Origin: Burkholderiales bacterium
Lineage (GTDB): Bacteria; Pseudomonadota; Gammaproteobacteria; Burkholderiales; JAEUOS01
Direction: 5' to 3'
NCBI GenBank assembly: GCA_016790695.1
Contig: JAEUOS010000122.1
Coordinates: forward strand, 1 to 64,000
DNA length: 64,000 nucleotides
In this document: one piece after another, positions 18,682-28,705 of the stretch
Layout: the number at the start of each line of letters is the position of its first letter
Numbering within the stretch: position 1 is the stretch's first letter
Notes under the pieces: model-generated
Told to the model about the DNA's origin: nothing
The model's input: only the letters and a program-made list of their open reading frames with translations
The model's database searches: none
Position numbers and translations under genes: made by a program

Positions 18682-21540
18682 ATGATGAAGCAATTCCAGC
18701 AGAACTCGTACCTGTTCGGGGGCAACGCCCCCTACGTCGAGGAACTCTACGAGAGCTACCTCGACAACCCCGGCTCGGTTCCCGAGAAGTGGCGCGAGTA
18801 CTTCGACGCCCTGCAGAACGTGCCCGGCGCCGGCACCGGCGCGGCGCGCGACGTCGCGCATGCGCCCGTGGTGGAATCCTTCGCGCTGCGGGCCAAGGAC
18901 GGCACCCTGCGGCCGCAGGGCGGATCGGCGGTCGACCTCTCGGTCGCGCGCAAGCAGGTGTTCGTGCAGCAGCTGATCGGCGCCTATCGCTTCCTCGGCA
19001 CCCGCTGGGCCGACCTCGATCCCCTCAAGCGGGCCGAGCGCGCGCCCATCCCCGAACTCGAGCCCGCGTTCTACGACCTCACCGAGGCCGACATGGACAT
19101 CACCTTCAACGCCCAGTCGCTGTACTTCGGGCGCGAGTCGATGTCGCTGCGCGAGATCATCTTCGGGCTGCGCGAGACCTACTGCGGCACCATCGGCGCC
19201 GAGTTCATGTACATCAGCGACCCGGCCCAGAAGCGCTGGATGCAGCAGCGCCTCGAGTCGTCGCGCTCGCGCCCGGTGTTCGACGCCGACAAGAAGCGCC
19301 ACATCCTCGAGCGCATCACCGCCGCCGAGGGCCTCGAGCGCTACCTGCACACCAAGTACGTCGGCCAGAAGCGCTTCTCGCTGGAGGGCGGCGAGAGCTT
19401 CATCGCCGCCATGGACGAGCTGATCCAGCGCGCGGGCGAGAAGGGGGTGCAGGAGATCGTCATCGGCATGGCGCATCGCGGCCGGCTCAACGTGCTGGTC
19501 AACACGCTCGGCAAGATGCCGTCGGACCTGTTCGAGGAGTTCGAGGGCAGGCACGACGACGACCTGCCGGCGGGCGACGTCAAGTACCACAAGGGCTTCT
19601 CCTCCGACATCTCGACGCCGGGCGGGCCGGTGCACCTGTCGCTGGCGTTCAATCCGTCGCATCTGGAGATCGTCAATCCCGTGGTCGAGGGGTCCTGCAA
19701 GGCGCGCATGGACCGCCGCGGCGACCGCGACGGCTCCCAGGTGCTGCCGATCCTGGTCCACGGCGACGCCGCCTTCGCGGGGCAGGGCGTGGTCATGGAG
19801 ACGCTGAACCTCGCGCAGACGCGCGGCTACGGCACGCACGGCACGGTCCACCTGGTGATCAACAACCAGATCGGCTTCACCACGTCCGACCCGCGCGACT
19901 CGCGCTCGACGCTGTACTGCTCCGACGTGGTCAAGATGATCGAGGCGCCGGTGCTGCACGTCAATGGCGACGATCCCGAGGCGGTGGTGTTCGCGACGCA
20001 GATCGCGATCGACTATCGGGCGGAATTCAAGAAGGACATCGTCGTCGACATCATCTGTTTCCGCAAGCTCGGCCACAACGAGCAGGACACGCCGGCGCTG
20101 ACCCAGCCGCTGATGTACAAGCGCATCGGCCAGCATCCCGGCACGCGCAAGCTCTACGGGGACCGCCTCGTGGCCCAGGGCGTGCTCAAGGCCGGCGAGC
20201 CGGAGCAGATGGTCAAGGACTACCGCGCGCTGATGGACGAGGGCAAGTCGACGGTCGAATACGTCCTGTCCGACTTCAAGAGCAAGTACGCGGTCGACTG
20301 GGTGCCGTTCCTCAACAAGAAGTGGACCGATGCCGCCGACACCGCGCTGCCGCTGGCCGAGGTCAAGCGGCTCGGCGACCGGATCACGACGATTCCGCCG
20401 AACTTCAAGCTGCACCCCCTGGTCGAGACCATGATCGGCAATCGGCGCAAGATGGCCAAGGGCGAGCTGGCGCTCGACTGGGGCATGGGCGAGCACCTGG
20501 CGTTCGCCTCGCTGGTCGCCGCCGGCTATGCGGTGCGCATCACCGGGCAGGACAGCGGGCGCGGGACCTTCACCCACCGGCACGCGGTGCTGCATGACCA
20601 GAACCGCGAGAAATGGGACTCCGGCACCTATGTGCCGCTTGCCAACGTCTCGGACAAGCAGGCGCCGTTCACGGTGATCGACTCGGTGCTGTCCGAGGAG
20701 GCGGTGATGGGCTTCGAGTACGGCTATGCCGCCTCCGAGCCGAACACCCTGGTGATCTGGGAGGGCCAGTTCGGGGATTTCGCCAACGGCGCGCAGGTCG
20801 TGATCGACCAGTTCATCACCTCCGGCGAGGTCAAGTGGGGCCGCGCCTGCGGGCTCACGCTGATGCTCCCGCACGGCTACGAGGGCCAGGGTCCGGAGCA
20901 TTCGTCGGCGCGCATCGAGCGCTTCCTGCAGCTGTGCGCGGACCACAACATCCAGGTGGTCCAGCCGACCACGCCGGCGCAGATCTTCCATCTGCTGCGG
21001 CGGCAGATGGTGCGCCTGTTCCGCAAGCCGCTGGTGATCTTCACGCCGAAGTCGCTGCTGCGCCACAAGGAGGCGGTGTCCGACCTGTCCGAGCTGGCAC
21101 GCGGGCAGTTCGACACCGTGATCGGCGAAGTCGACGCCGCGGTCAAGCCGAAGGAGGTGCGCCGCGTGATCGCATGCTCGGGGCGCGTCTACTACGACCT
21201 GGTGGCGGCGCGCCGCGACAAGAAGCAGGACGACGTCGCGATCGTCCGCATCGAGCAGCTCTACCCGTTTCCGCACAAGTCGTTCGCGGCCGAACTGCGC
21301 CGCTACGAGAACGCGGGCGAGCTGATCTGGTGCCAGGACGAGCCGCAGAACCAGGGGCCGTGGTTCCAGATCCAGCACAACCTGCTGGAGAACATGGCGA
21401 CGGGCCAGAAGCTCGGCTATGCCGGCCGCGCCGCCTCGGCGTCCCCGGCCGCCGGCTACATGGCCAAGCATGCCGAGCAGCAGAAGGCGCTCCTCACCGC
21501 GGCGTTCGGCAAGACGCGCGGCTTCGTCCTCACCAAATGA
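18682..21540 (+). CDS. odhA: 2-oxoglutarate dehydrogenase E1 component
   Basis: A 952-residue thiamine-diphosphate-dependent E1 (SucA) that decarboxylates 2-oxoglutarate and succinylates the E2 lipoyl group. The N-terminal E2-binding segment NSYLFGGNAPYVEELY is present. Active-site and ThDP parts are GMAHRGRLNVL, HGDAAFAGQGV and VINNQIGFTTSDP; the transketolase-like domain carries LPHGYEGQGPEHSSARIERF. The ATG at 18682 is chosen because AAAGGTGA sits just upstream; an in-frame start 75 bases earlier has no such site. odhB starts 65 bases on. Confidence 0.98.
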   Translation: MMKQFQQNSYLFGGNAPYVEELYESYLDNPGSVPEKWREYFDALQNVPGAGTGAARDVAHAPVVESFALRAKDGTLRPQGGSAVDLSVARKQVFVQQLIGAYRFLGTRWADLDPLKRAERAPIPELEPAFYDLTEADMDITFNAQSLYFGRESMSLREIIFGLRETYCGTIGAEFMYISDPAQKRWMQQRLESSRSRPVFDADKKRHILERITAAEGLERYLHTKYVGQKRFSLEGGESFIAAMDELIQRAGEKGVQEIVIGMAHRGRLNVLVNTLGKMPSDLFEEFEGRHDDDLPAGDVKYHKGFSSDISTPGGPVHLSLAFNPSHLEIVNPVVEGSCKARMDRRGDRDGSQVLPILVHGDAAFAGQGVVMETLNLAQTRGYGTHGTVHLVINNQIGFTTSDPRDSRSTLYCSDVVKMIEAPVLHVNGDDPEAVVFATQIAIDYRAEFKKDIVVDIICFRKLGHNEQDTPALTQPLMYKRIGQHPGTRKLYGDRLVAQGVLKAGEPEQMVKDYRALMDEGKSTVEYVLSDFKSKYAVDWVPFLNKKWTDAADTALPLAEVKRLGDRITTIPPNFKLHPLVETMIGNRRKMAKGELALDWGMGEHLAFASLVAAGYAVRITGQDSGRGTFTHRHAVLHDQNREKWDSGTYVPLANVSDKQAPFTVIDSVLSEEAVMGFEYGYAASEPNTLVIWEGQFGDFANGAQVVIDQFITSGEVKWGRACGLTLMLPHGYEGQGPEHSSARIERFLQLCADHNIQVVQPTTPAQIFHLLRRQMVRLFRKPLVIFTPKSLLRHKEAVSDLSELARGQFDTVIGEVDAAVKPKEVRRVIACSGRVYYDLVAARRDKKQDDVAIVRIEQLYPFPHKSFAAELRRYENAGELIWCQDEPQNQGPWFQIQHNLLENMATGQKLGYAGRAASASPAAGYMAKHAEQQKALLTAAFGKTRGFVLTK

Positions 21541-21605
21541 CGCGGCCGGCGCGCGCCCGACGGGCCGCGCCGGTCTGAACACACTGCACGATTGGATTGA
21601 CGCAC

Positions 21606-22877
21606 ATGGCCATCATCGAAGTGAAGGTCCCGCAACTGTCGGAGTCGGTCGCCGAGGCGACGCTGCTCACCTGGCACAAGCAGCCCGGCGAGGCCGTCGC
21701 GCGCGACGAGAACCTCATCGACGTCGAGACCGACAAGGTCGTTCTCGAGCTGCCGGCGCCGGATGCCGGCGTGCTCGTCGAGATCGTCAAGGGGGACGGC
21801 AGCACCGTCGTCTCGGGCGAGGTCATCGCGCGCATCGACACCGCGGCGACCGCGGGCGCGCCCGCCGGCGCGGCAGCCGCGGCGCCGGCGGCGCCCGCCA
21901 CCTCCGACTCGCCCGCCGCGGGTGCCGGCGGCGCCATGGCGATGCCGTCGGCCGCCAAGCTGATGGCCGAGCGCGGCATCGAACCGGGCAGCGTTGCCGG
22001 CACCGGGCGCGACGGCCGCATCACCAAGGGCGACGTCCTCGCCGCGGCCGGCGCGCCGGCAGCTTCCGCTCCGGCCGCGCCCGCCCCGAGCGCGCCGCGC
22101 GCCCCGGCGTCGCCGCCGCCCGCGCGCGCACCGCTTGCCGAGGTGCAGGCGCCGGTCAACATGCAGTTCCTGGGCGAGCGCCCGGAGCAGCGCGTGCCGA
22201 TGTCGCGATTGCGCGCCCGCGTCGCGCAGCGGCTGCTCGAATCGCAGGCGACCAATGCCATCCTGACCACCTTCAACGAAGTGAACATGCAGCCGGTGAT
22301 GAACCTGCGCAAGCAGTACGGCGAACGCTTCGAGAAGGAGCATGGCGTCAAGCTCGGCTTCATGTCCTTCTTCGTCAAGGCCGCCGTCTATGCACTGAAG
22401 AAATTCCCGCTGGTCAATGCCTCGATCGACGGCAACGACATCGTCTACCACGGCTATTTCGACATCGGCATCGCGGTCGGGAGCCCGCGCGGCCTGGTGG
22501 TGCCGATCCTGCGCGACGCGGACCAGAAGAGCTTCGCGCAGGTCGAGAAGGAGATCGCGGCTTTCGGCGTGAAGGCGCGCGAGGGCAAGCTGTCTCTGGA
22601 GGACCTCACCGGCGGCACCTTCTCGATCTCCAACGGCGGGGTGTTCGGCTCGATGCTGTCGACGCCCATCATCAACCCGCCGCAGTCGGCGATCCTCGGG
22701 GTGCACGCCACCAAGGACCGCGCGGTGGTCGAGAACGGGCAGGTCGTGATCCGCCCGATCAACTATCTGGCGATGAGCTACGACCATCGCATCATCGACG
22801 GGCGCGAAGCGGTGCTGTCGCTGGTGGCGATCAAGGAAGCGATGGAGGATCCGGCGCGGATCCTCCTCGAGCTCTGA
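21606..22877 (+). CDS. odhB: Dihydrolipoamide succinyltransferase, E2 of 2-oxoglutarate dehydrogenase
   Basis: A 423-residue E2 core. The lipoyl domain (1-76) has the modified lysine K44 in [10 protein letters not shown]. An Ala/Pro-rich linker follows, then the peripheral-subunit-binding domain (about 115-150, [14 protein letters not shown]), a second linker and the acyltransferase domain (about 195-423) with the catalytic [12 protein letters not shown]. The ATG at 21606 is preferred to an in-frame TTG nine bases upstream. It lies 19 bases before lpdA. Confidence 0.97.
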   Translation: MAIIEVKVPQLSESVAEATLLTWHKQPGEAVARDENLIDVETDKVVLELPAPDAGVLVEIVKGDGSTVVSGEVIARIDTAATAGAPAGAAAAAPAAPATSDSPAAGAGGAMAMPSAAKLMAERGIEPGSVAGTGRDGRITKGDVLAAAGAPAASAPAAPAPSAPRAPASPPPARAPLAEVQAPVNMQFLGERPEQRVPMSRLRARVAQRLLESQATNAILTTFNEVNMQPVMNLRKQYGERFEKEHGVKLGFMSFFVKAAVYALKKFPLVNASIDGNDIVYHGYFDIGIAVGSPRGLVVPILRDADQKSFAQVEKEIAAFGVKAREGKLSLEDLTGGTFSISNGGVFGSMLSTPIINPPQSAILGVHATKDRAVVENGQVVIRPINYLAMSYDHRIIDGREAVLSLVAIKEAMEDPARILLEL

Positions 22878-22896
22878 GCGCGGCGGTCGGGAGCGA

Positions 22897-24333
22897 ATGA
22901 CGATGAAGAAATTCGATGTGCTGGTCATCGGCGCCGGGCCCGCGGGCTACGTCGCGGCGGTGCGTGCCGCACAACTGGGGAAATCCGTTGCCTGTGTCGA
23001 GAAGTGGAAGGGACCGAACGGCGAGCCGGCCCTTGGCGGCACCTGCCTGAACGTCGGCTGCATTCCGTCGAAGGCGCTGCTCGAGTCGTCGGAGAACTAC
23101 GAGAAGGTGCTGCACGCGTTCGGCGACCACGGCATCCGCTGCACCGGCGTCGAGTTCGACGTCGCGCGGATGCTCGCCCGCAAGGACGCGGTGGTGGCGA
23201 AGAACACCAAGGGCATCGAGTTCCTGTTCCGCAAGAACAAGGTGGCCTGGCTCAAGGGGCATGCGCGCTTCGCCGGGACCGCGGCCGGCGGGTACCGCAT
23301 CGAGATCGCCGGCGATGACGGCACCGAGGCGGTCGTCGCCGCCCACGTGATCATCGCGACCGGCTCGAAGGCGCGGCACCTTCCCGGTGTGCCGGTCGAC
23401 AACGTGCGCATCTGCGACAACGAGGGGGCCCTGGCGCTGCCGTCGGTCCCGAAGAAGCTCGGCGTGATCGGCGCCGGCGTGATCGGTCTCGAACTGGGGT
23501 CGGTCTGGCGTCGCCTGGGCGCGGACGTGACCATCCTCGAGGCGCTGCCGACATTCCTTGCCGCCTGCGACGAGGCAGTGGCGAAGGAGGCGTGGAAATC
23601 CTTCACCAAGGAGCAGGGGCTGAAGATCACCCTCGGCGTCCGGCTCGGCGAGATCCGGCAGGGCAAGGCGGGCGTGCGGATCGAATACACCGAGGCCGAC
23701 GGCAGCGCGCACGTGCTGGAATGCGATCGCCTGATCGTCTCGATCGGGCGCATCCCGAACACCGACGGGCTCGGCCTCGAATCGGTCGGCATCGCGGTCG
23801 ACGGCCGCGGGTTCATCGAGGTCGACGACCACTGCCGCACCGCGGCGCCCGGCGTGTTCGCGGTCGGTGACGTCGTGCGCGGGCCGATGCTCGCCCACAA
23901 GGGCGAGGAGGAGGGGGTGATGGCCGCCGAGATCATTGCCGGGCAGGCCGGGCACGTCAACTATGCCACCATTCCCTGGGTGATCTACACCTCGCCCGAG
24001 ATCGCCTGGGTCGGGAAGACCGAGCAGCAGCTGAAGGCCGAGGGCGCGGCCTACAAGACCGGCACGTTCCCGTTCTCCGCCAACGGCCGCGCCCTGTCGC
24101 AGGGCGAGCCGGGCGGCTTCGTCAAGGTGCTCGCCGATGCATCCACCGACCGCATTCTCGGTGTGCACGTCATCCACGCCCACGCCTCCGAGCAGGTCGC
24201 CGAGGCGGTGCTGGCGATGGAGTTCATGGCCGCCGCCGAGGACGTCGCCCGCACGTGCCACGCCCATCCGTCGCTCTCCGAGGTGATGAAGGAGGCGATG
24301 CTCGGCGTGGACAAGCGCTCGATCCATCTGTGA
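22897..24333 (+). CDS. lpdA: Dihydrolipoyl dehydrogenase, E3
   Basis: A 478-residue FAD flavoprotein that reoxidises the E2 lipoyl group with NAD+. The FAD-binding [10 protein letters not shown] is near residues 12-21, the redox disulfide is in [13 protein letters not shown], the NAD-binding [13 protein letters not shown] is central, and the catalytic His lies in [10 protein letters not shown]. The start is either 22897 or the ATG two codons on (22903); a GGGAG lies a few bases upstream. It completes the odhAB-lpd set and may also serve other 2-oxoacid dehydrogenases. Confidence 0.97.
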   Translation: MTMKKFDVLVIGAGPAGYVAAVRAAQLGKSVACVEKWKGPNGEPALGGTCLNVGCIPSKALLESSENYEKVLHAFGDHGIRCTGVEFDVARMLARKDAVVAKNTKGIEFLFRKNKVAWLKGHARFAGTAAGGYRIEIAGDDGTEAVVAAHVIIATGSKARHLPGVPVDNVRICDNEGALALPSVPKKLGVIGAGVIGLELGSVWRRLGADVTILEALPTFLAACDEAVAKEAWKSFTKEQGLKITLGVRLGEIRQGKAGVRIEYTEADGSAHVLECDRLIVSIGRIPNTDGLGLESVGIAVDGRGFIEVDDHCRTAAPGVFAVGDVVRGPMLAHKGEEEGVMAAEIIAGQAGHVNYATIPWVIYTSPEIAWVGKTEQQLKAEGAAYKTGTFPFSANGRALSQGEPGGFVKVLADASTDRILGVHVIHAHASEQVAEAVLAMEFMAAAEDVARTCHAHPSLSEVMKEAMLGVDKRSIHL

Positions 24334-24435
24334 GGACGCGCAGGACCCGCCAGGGCGCGATGGCGCCGCGCCGCCGCGTGCCTGCGGCCGCGCGCGCGAC
24401 CGGGGCCCGGATTCCGCCCGCCCCGCGCGGCTGAC

Positions 24436-25665
24436 ATGCGCGATTCGGCATTCGAACCCGAAGACGACTCCATCGAGGACATCAACCTCGCGGCGGAGGC
24501 GGGCGAGCTCACGGTCCTCGACTACTACGAGAAGGTCGTCGCGCGCCGCGGGTATGTGAGCGACGAAGCCCAGCAGGCCGCCGTGCGCCGGCTGCAGGAG
24601 CTCTACGACGAATGGGTCGGCTACAAGGCGCGGCGCAACACGCGGCTCAAGCGCATCTTCGTCAAGCCGGAGCTGCCGCGCGGCGTCTACCTGTGGGGCG
24701 GCGTCGGGCGCGGCAAGTCGTTCCTGATGGACAGCTTCTATCTGTGCGTGCCGCTGACCAAGAAGCGCCGCGTGCATTTCCACCACTTCATGCGCGATGT
24801 CCACCAGGCCCTCGACGAGCTCAAGGGACAGGAGGATCCGCTCGCGATCCTCGCGCGCGACATCGCCGAGAAGTACCGCCTGATCTGCTTCGACGAGTTC
24901 CACGTCAACGACATCGCCGACGCGATGATCCTCGGACGGCTGCTGCAGCACCTGTTCGACAACCGGGTCATGCTGTGCATGACCTCCAACTATCATCCGG
25001 ACCTGTTGTGGAAGGACGGCCTGCAGCGCGCCAAGTTCGTGCCGGCGATCGAGCTCATCAAGGCGCGGCTGGACGTGATCAACGTCGATGCGGGCGTCGA
25101 CTACCGGCGGCGCGCGCTCGAGGTCGCCAAGGTCTACCACACGCCGATCACGGATGCGACCGATCTCGCGCTGGCCGCCGAGTTCGACCGCATTGCCGAG
25201 GTGGCCGACGAGACGCAGGAACTCGACGTCGAGGGCCGCCGCATCCCGTACGTGCGGCGCGCCGGCGGCGTGGTGTGGTTCGACTTCGACACGCTGTGCG
25301 CGGGGCCGCGCTCCTACACCGACTATGTCGACCTGGCGCGGCGCTTTCACACCATCGTCCTGTCCGACGTCCCGGAAATGGGCCCGCGCCAGGCGGCCGC
25401 GGCGCGCCGTTTCACCTGGCTGATCGACGTGATGTACGACGCGCGCGTCAAGATGATCCTGTCGGCCGCGGTGCCGCCCGAGCGTCTGTATACGCAGGGT
25501 GCGCTCGCGCACGAGTTCGCGCGGACCCTCTCCCGCATCGAGGAGATGCAGACCGTCGACTACCTGCGCCTGCCGCGCCTCGAGCAGCACGGCTTCCGCG
25601 ACGCCGGCGAGGCGGCGCCTGCCGGTTCTGCCTACTCGACCAGCGGCAGCGACTCGATGCGGTAG
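24436..25665 (+). CDS. zapE: Cell division protein ZapE (AFG1-like ATPase)
   Basis: A 409-residue P-loop ATPase of the AFG1/ZapE family. Walker A is GGVGRGKS (88-95) and Walker B is LICFDEF (149-155, with D153 and E154). TSNYHPDLLWKDGLQR is the family's sensor-region hallmark. In E. coli ZapE acts at the Z-ring; in mitochondria the homologue aids respiratory-chain quality control. Here it follows odhAB-lpd, the usual betaproteobacterial placing. The last 34 bases overlap the convergent DUF2848 gene. Confidence 0.93.
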   Translation: MRDSAFEPEDDSIEDINLAAEAGELTVLDYYEKVVARRGYVSDEAQQAAVRRLQELYDEWVGYKARRNTRLKRIFVKPELPRGVYLWGGVGRGKSFLMDSFYLCVPLTKKRRVHFHHFMRDVHQALDELKGQEDPLAILARDIAEKYRLICFDEFHVNDIADAMILGRLLQHLFDNRVMLCMTSNYHPDLLWKDGLQRAKFVPAIELIKARLDVINVDAGVDYRRRALEVAKVYHTPITDATDLALAAEFDRIAEVADETQELDVEGRRIPYVRRAGGVVWFDFDTLCAGPRSYTDYVDLARRFHTIVLSDVPEMGPRQAAAARRFTWLIDVMYDARVKMILSAAVPPERLYTQGALAHEFARTLSRIEEMQTVDYLRLPRLEQHGFRDAGEAAPAGSAYSTSGSDSMR

Positions 25666-26324
25666 CGGTGCCTGAGCCGGCGGTTCAGTATCGGGTCCTC
25701 GATCTCCATCTCGAACCAGGGGGCCGGCCGGATGCCGCCGATCGCGGGAAAGGTGCCGCAGAACATCACCGTGCCGACCGGCAGGCCGGCCGGGCCGGCA
25801 TAGCCCTCGATCAGCTGGCCGGGCGGCAGCACCTGCGCGAGCCGACCTTCCTGGTACAGCTGCGCGCGCCCGCCGTCAGGACCCGGAATGCGCGAGCGCA
25901 CGATCAGCTCGTCCCAGTGTCCCGCGATCTCGCGGCAGTCCCACAGGTCGCCGCCGACGACCTTGGCGCAGACCTGCTTGGACAGCGCGACCGACAGCGT
26001 CTCGAGCTTGCGGTCGGTATGGTCGGAGCCGACGCCCAGCCAGAGTCCGTCGGGCATCGACATCAGCACCGGCTCGGCTTCGCCGGAAGTGTCGCCGCCG
26101 AGGACCTGGATCGCGGCGGCCTGGGTCAGGCTGCCGGTAGCAACGCGGTAGTAGACCGGCATCGACGAGGGGCGCCGGACGCCGAGCGCCTCGAGCTCGG
26201 CGACATGATGCAGCAGCGTGTCGCGATCGCGCCCGGTCCAGCCGGCGATCACCAGCGCGCGCGCGCTGAAGTCGAATGTGTTCGGCGCGAGTGCGGAAAA
26301 TCGGTGGAAGCTGAGCTCTGTCAT
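25632..26324 (-). CDS. DUF2848 family protein
   Basis: A 230-residue protein of the DUF2848 family, which is distantly related to fumarylacetoacetate hydrolases. Recognisable parts are ALVIAGWTGRD (about 23-33), PSSMPVYYRV and the C-terminal WFEMEIEDPILNR. The start at 26324 is chosen on similarity of the N-terminus; an in-frame ATG at 26366 has AGGAG directly against it and is possible. Function is unknown. Because it lies after the fdrA-arcC-DUF2877-DUF1116 genes on the same strand it may prepare or remove their substrate or product; this is inference. Confidence 0.75.
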   Translation of the reverse strand: MTELSFHRFSALAPNTFDFSARALVIAGWTGRDRDTLLHHVAELEALGVRRPSSMPVYYRVATGSLTQAAAIQVLGGDTSGEAEPVLMSMPDGLWLGVGSDHTDRKLETLSVALSKQVCAKVVGGDLWDCREIAGHWDELIVRSRIPGPDGGRAQLYQEGRLAQVLPPGQLIEGYAGPAGLPVGTVMFCGTFPAIGGIRPAPWFEMEIEDPILNRRLRHRYRIESLPLVE

Positions 26325-26383
26325 GATGGTCGCGCCGCAGCGCCCGCAGGCGGCGCCGCGCGGCATCTCCTCTTCGTGGCGCG

Positions 26384-26389
26384 ACTATA
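26384..26389 (-). promoter_or_regulatory. Possible -10 box for the DUF2848 gene
   Basis: On the minus strand TATAGT reads towards DUF2848 in the 103-base gap after the DUF1116 gene. No convincing -35 is present. If used, the upstream in-frame ATG at 26366 would leave a leader of only about 10 bases. Confidence 0.3.
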
Positions 26390-26427
26390 CCAGCCGGCGC
26401 GCCGGTCGCGACTCGGCCGCCCGCCGC

Positions 26428-27870
26428 TCAGCCGGCCGGCGCGTAGCGCGCCGCGAGCGCCTCGAGCGCGCGCACGTAGCACTGCATCGGCACGCGCACG
26501 ATCCCGGCGCCGATCTGGCCGATGCCGGCCTCCTTGTGCGCGATGCCCGTGGTGACCACCGGGCGGATGCCGGTATCGACGACCTTGCGCACGTCGATGC
26601 CGGTCGGGGCGCCGTCGAACTCCAGGTTGGGCAGCGAGAGCGCCGGGTTCTTCGTCGTGGTGATCTCGTACATCAGCCGCGAATAGTGGTTCGCGTCGGC
26701 GACGCTGCCGCCGACCAGCAGCGTCAGCGCGGGCGAGGCGGCCAGCGAAAAGCCGCCGTAACCGGCGGTCTCCGTGATCGCCGAGTCGCCGAGATCCGGA
26801 TTCGCGTCCTCCTGCTTGAAGCCCGGGAAGAACAGGCCCACGGGATTGTCCGAGGGCGCTTCGAACCATTGCGCCCCGAGACTGGAGACGCGCAGGGCGG
26901 TCGTGGTGCCGTTGCGCGCCGTGGCCGTGACGATGCTGGAGTACTCGATGCCGTGCGCGGCATCCATGATCGCCTTCGCCGCGACCATCGAGAGATTGAG
27001 GAAGAACTGGGACGTGCGCGAGATGAATTCCAGGCTTTCGCGCACCGCCTTCTGCGGCGCGTCGCTCGCGGCGAGCGCGGTCGCCACCTGCATGAAGAAC
27101 AGTGCCGTGGCCGCGGCATTGCGCGAATGCACCTCGTCGCCCATCAGGAGCGCCTGCGCCTGGATCGACTTCAAGTCGATGCCGCCGTCCACCTGGCGCA
27201 CGGCGGCGCGCAGCGTCGGCGCGAGCACGGCCTCGAACCACTTCAGGCGGGCCAGCACGTCGGGGCTGTTGGCGCCGAAGCGCAGGCACTTGCCGATGCC
27301 CTCGTTGAGGTTGGTGTAGGCGCGGTTGCCGGACGACGGATTGTCGACCACGAAGACCGGCATCGATGCCGAGATGATGCCGGTCATCGGTCCGACCGCC
27401 CTGAAGTCATGGCACTGCGCGAAGCGGACCTCGCCGCGCTCGAGCATCGCGCGCGCCGCGTCCGGCGTCGCCGCCCAGCCCTCGTACAGGACCGCGCCGA
27501 TCATGGCGCCGTGCATCGGCCCGCACATGGCCTCCCAGGCCACCGGCGCGCCGGCGTGCAGGAGGATGCGCTCGTTCTTCATTTCCGGCCACACGGCGTC
27601 GGCGCGCGGCATCACGTCGGTGAGCATCGGCCGCGCGGCGATGATGCGCTCGCAGGCGGTCGCGTTGGCCGCGTCCATGCGGCTGCCCACCGCCGCCGGG
27701 TCGCCACGGTCCGGCGCGAGGCGCGCCAGCTGCCATGCGAGCGCCGGGTCGGCGTTGCCCGGCGGTTGCCAGTCGAGCTGCAGGGAGGCGCCGCCGTTGC
27801 CGGTGATGCTGAGGTTGAAGCTGTCCAGACCGACGTTGAGGGCCGCAGGCGGGGAGGCGATCAGGTTCAT
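26428..27870 (-). CDS. DUF1116 protein, probable oxamate carbamoyltransferase subunit (AllG/YlbE-like)
   Basis: A 480-residue DUF1116 protein, matching YlbE of E. coli. Readable stretches include MGDEVHSRNAAATALFF (about 240-256) and a C-terminal GIAHKEAGIGQIGAGI. In E. coli YlbE (AllG), FdrA (AllF) and YlbF (AllH) together form an oxamate carbamoyltransferase that phosphorolyses oxalurate to oxamate and carbamoyl phosphate. All three partners are present here with carbamate kinase, so the same kind of complex is likely. The exact carbamoylated substrate is not shown, since no allantoin or ureidoglycolate gene is in the window. It lies 25 bases after the DUF2877 gene. Confidence 0.85.
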   Translation of the reverse strand: MNLIASPPAALNVGLDSFNLSITGNGGASLQLDWQPPGNADPALAWQLARLAPDRGDPAAVGSRMDAANATACERIIAARPMLTDVMPRADAVWPEMKNERILLHAGAPVAWEAMCGPMHGAMIGAVLYEGWAATPDAARAMLERGEVRFAQCHDFRAVGPMTGIISASMPVFVVDNPSSGNRAYTNLNEGIGKCLRFGANSPDVLARLKWFEAVLAPTLRAAVRQVDGGIDLKSIQAQALLMGDEVHSRNAAATALFFMQVATALAASDAPQKAVRESLEFISRTSQFFLNLSMVAAKAIMDAAHGIEYSSIVTATARNGTTTALRVSSLGAQWFEAPSDNPVGLFFPGFKQEDANPDLGDSAITETAGYGGFSLAASPALTLLVGGSVADANHYSRLMYEITTTKNPALSLPNLEFDGAPTGIDVRKVVDTGIRPVVTTGIAHKEAGIGQIGAGIVRVPMQCYVRALEALAARYAPAG

Positions 27871-27895
27871 GGGTTCCGTGAGAGGTCGATGACAG

Positions 27896-28705
27896 TCAGG
27901 GCGTCGGCCGCAGCGCACCGGCTGCGGCGCACACGCCGGCAAGCATGTCCCAGCCGGAGCTGTGGCCGATGCCGGCCACGGCCGCAGCGTGCGCGCGAAG
28001 CGCGGCATCGGCGGTGCGGTGCGCGGCGGCATCGCAAAGCGCGTGCAGCGGGGCGAAGCTGGCGCCGGCGGCAAGGTCGGCGAACAGGGCGGCGCCGATG
28101 GCGTGGCTGCGGCTGCGCGCGGCGGCAGCCAGGCGCGCGGCGGCGAGGGTCCAGGCGGCGTCGGCGGGATGCAGCAGCCGCAGGGTGAACAGGGCGGCGC
28201 CGACAAAGTCGTCGCCCGAGGGCGTCAGGCCGGTGCCGACGCCAAGCAGGCGCGCCCCGGCGCGGGCGAACGCATCGGTGTCGCCGGCTGCGGCGCTGGC
28301 GCCGAGCGCGCGGGCGTCGGCCGCGCGCGCCGCCAGCGGAAAGTCGGGGGACTCGCCGCGCAGCAGGGGGGCGAACCCGGCGCGCGGGGCGCTTCCCGCC
28401 AGCGCCGCCGCCAGCCGGCGCAGCGCGGCGGTCGCCGCCGCGGCGTCGGGGACGCCGCGGACCGGCGGTGCCCACGGCGGCGGCAGGGCGGCGTCGAGCG
28501 CGGCGTCGGGGTCGCCGTCGACGAACACCGCGCGCGGGTGCATCGGTCCGGACGCTCCGACCCAGATCACCTGGCCGGCTGCCAGCCGGAACGGCGTGGC
28601 CGCGAATCCCTCGACACGGGTCACGCGCCCGCGCGCGGCGTGCAGCGCCCGCGCCGCCGTGGCGCCGATCGCCCGCACGCGCGGTGCCAGCACCTGCTCA
28701 CGCAT
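27896..28705 (-). CDS. DUF2877 protein, probable oxamate carbamoyltransferase subunit (AllH/YlbF-like)
   Basis: A 269-residue, alanine-rich DUF2877 protein, counterpart of E. coli YlbF (AllH). The family signature GVGTGLTPSGDDFVGA is at about residues 173-188. Near the C-terminus GHSSGWDMLAGVCAA is also typical. The ATG at 28705 overlaps the arcC stop by 8 bases, showing translational coupling. The reading frame extends further upstream inside arcC, but that part has no family similarity. It is proposed as the third subunit, with FdrA and DUF1116. Confidence 0.82.
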   Translation of the reverse strand: MREQVLAPRVRAIGATAARALHAARGRVTRVEGFAATPFRLAAGQVIWVGASGPMHPRAVFVDGDPDAALDAALPPPWAPPVRGVPDAAAATAALRRLAAALAGSAPRAGFAPLLRGESPDFPLAARAADARALGASAAAGDTDAFARAGARLLGVGTGLTPSGDDFVGAALFTLRLLHPADAAWTLAAARLAAAARSRSHAIGAALFADLAAGASFAPLHALCDAAAHRTADAALRAHAAAVAGIGHSSGWDMLAGVCAAAGALRPTP

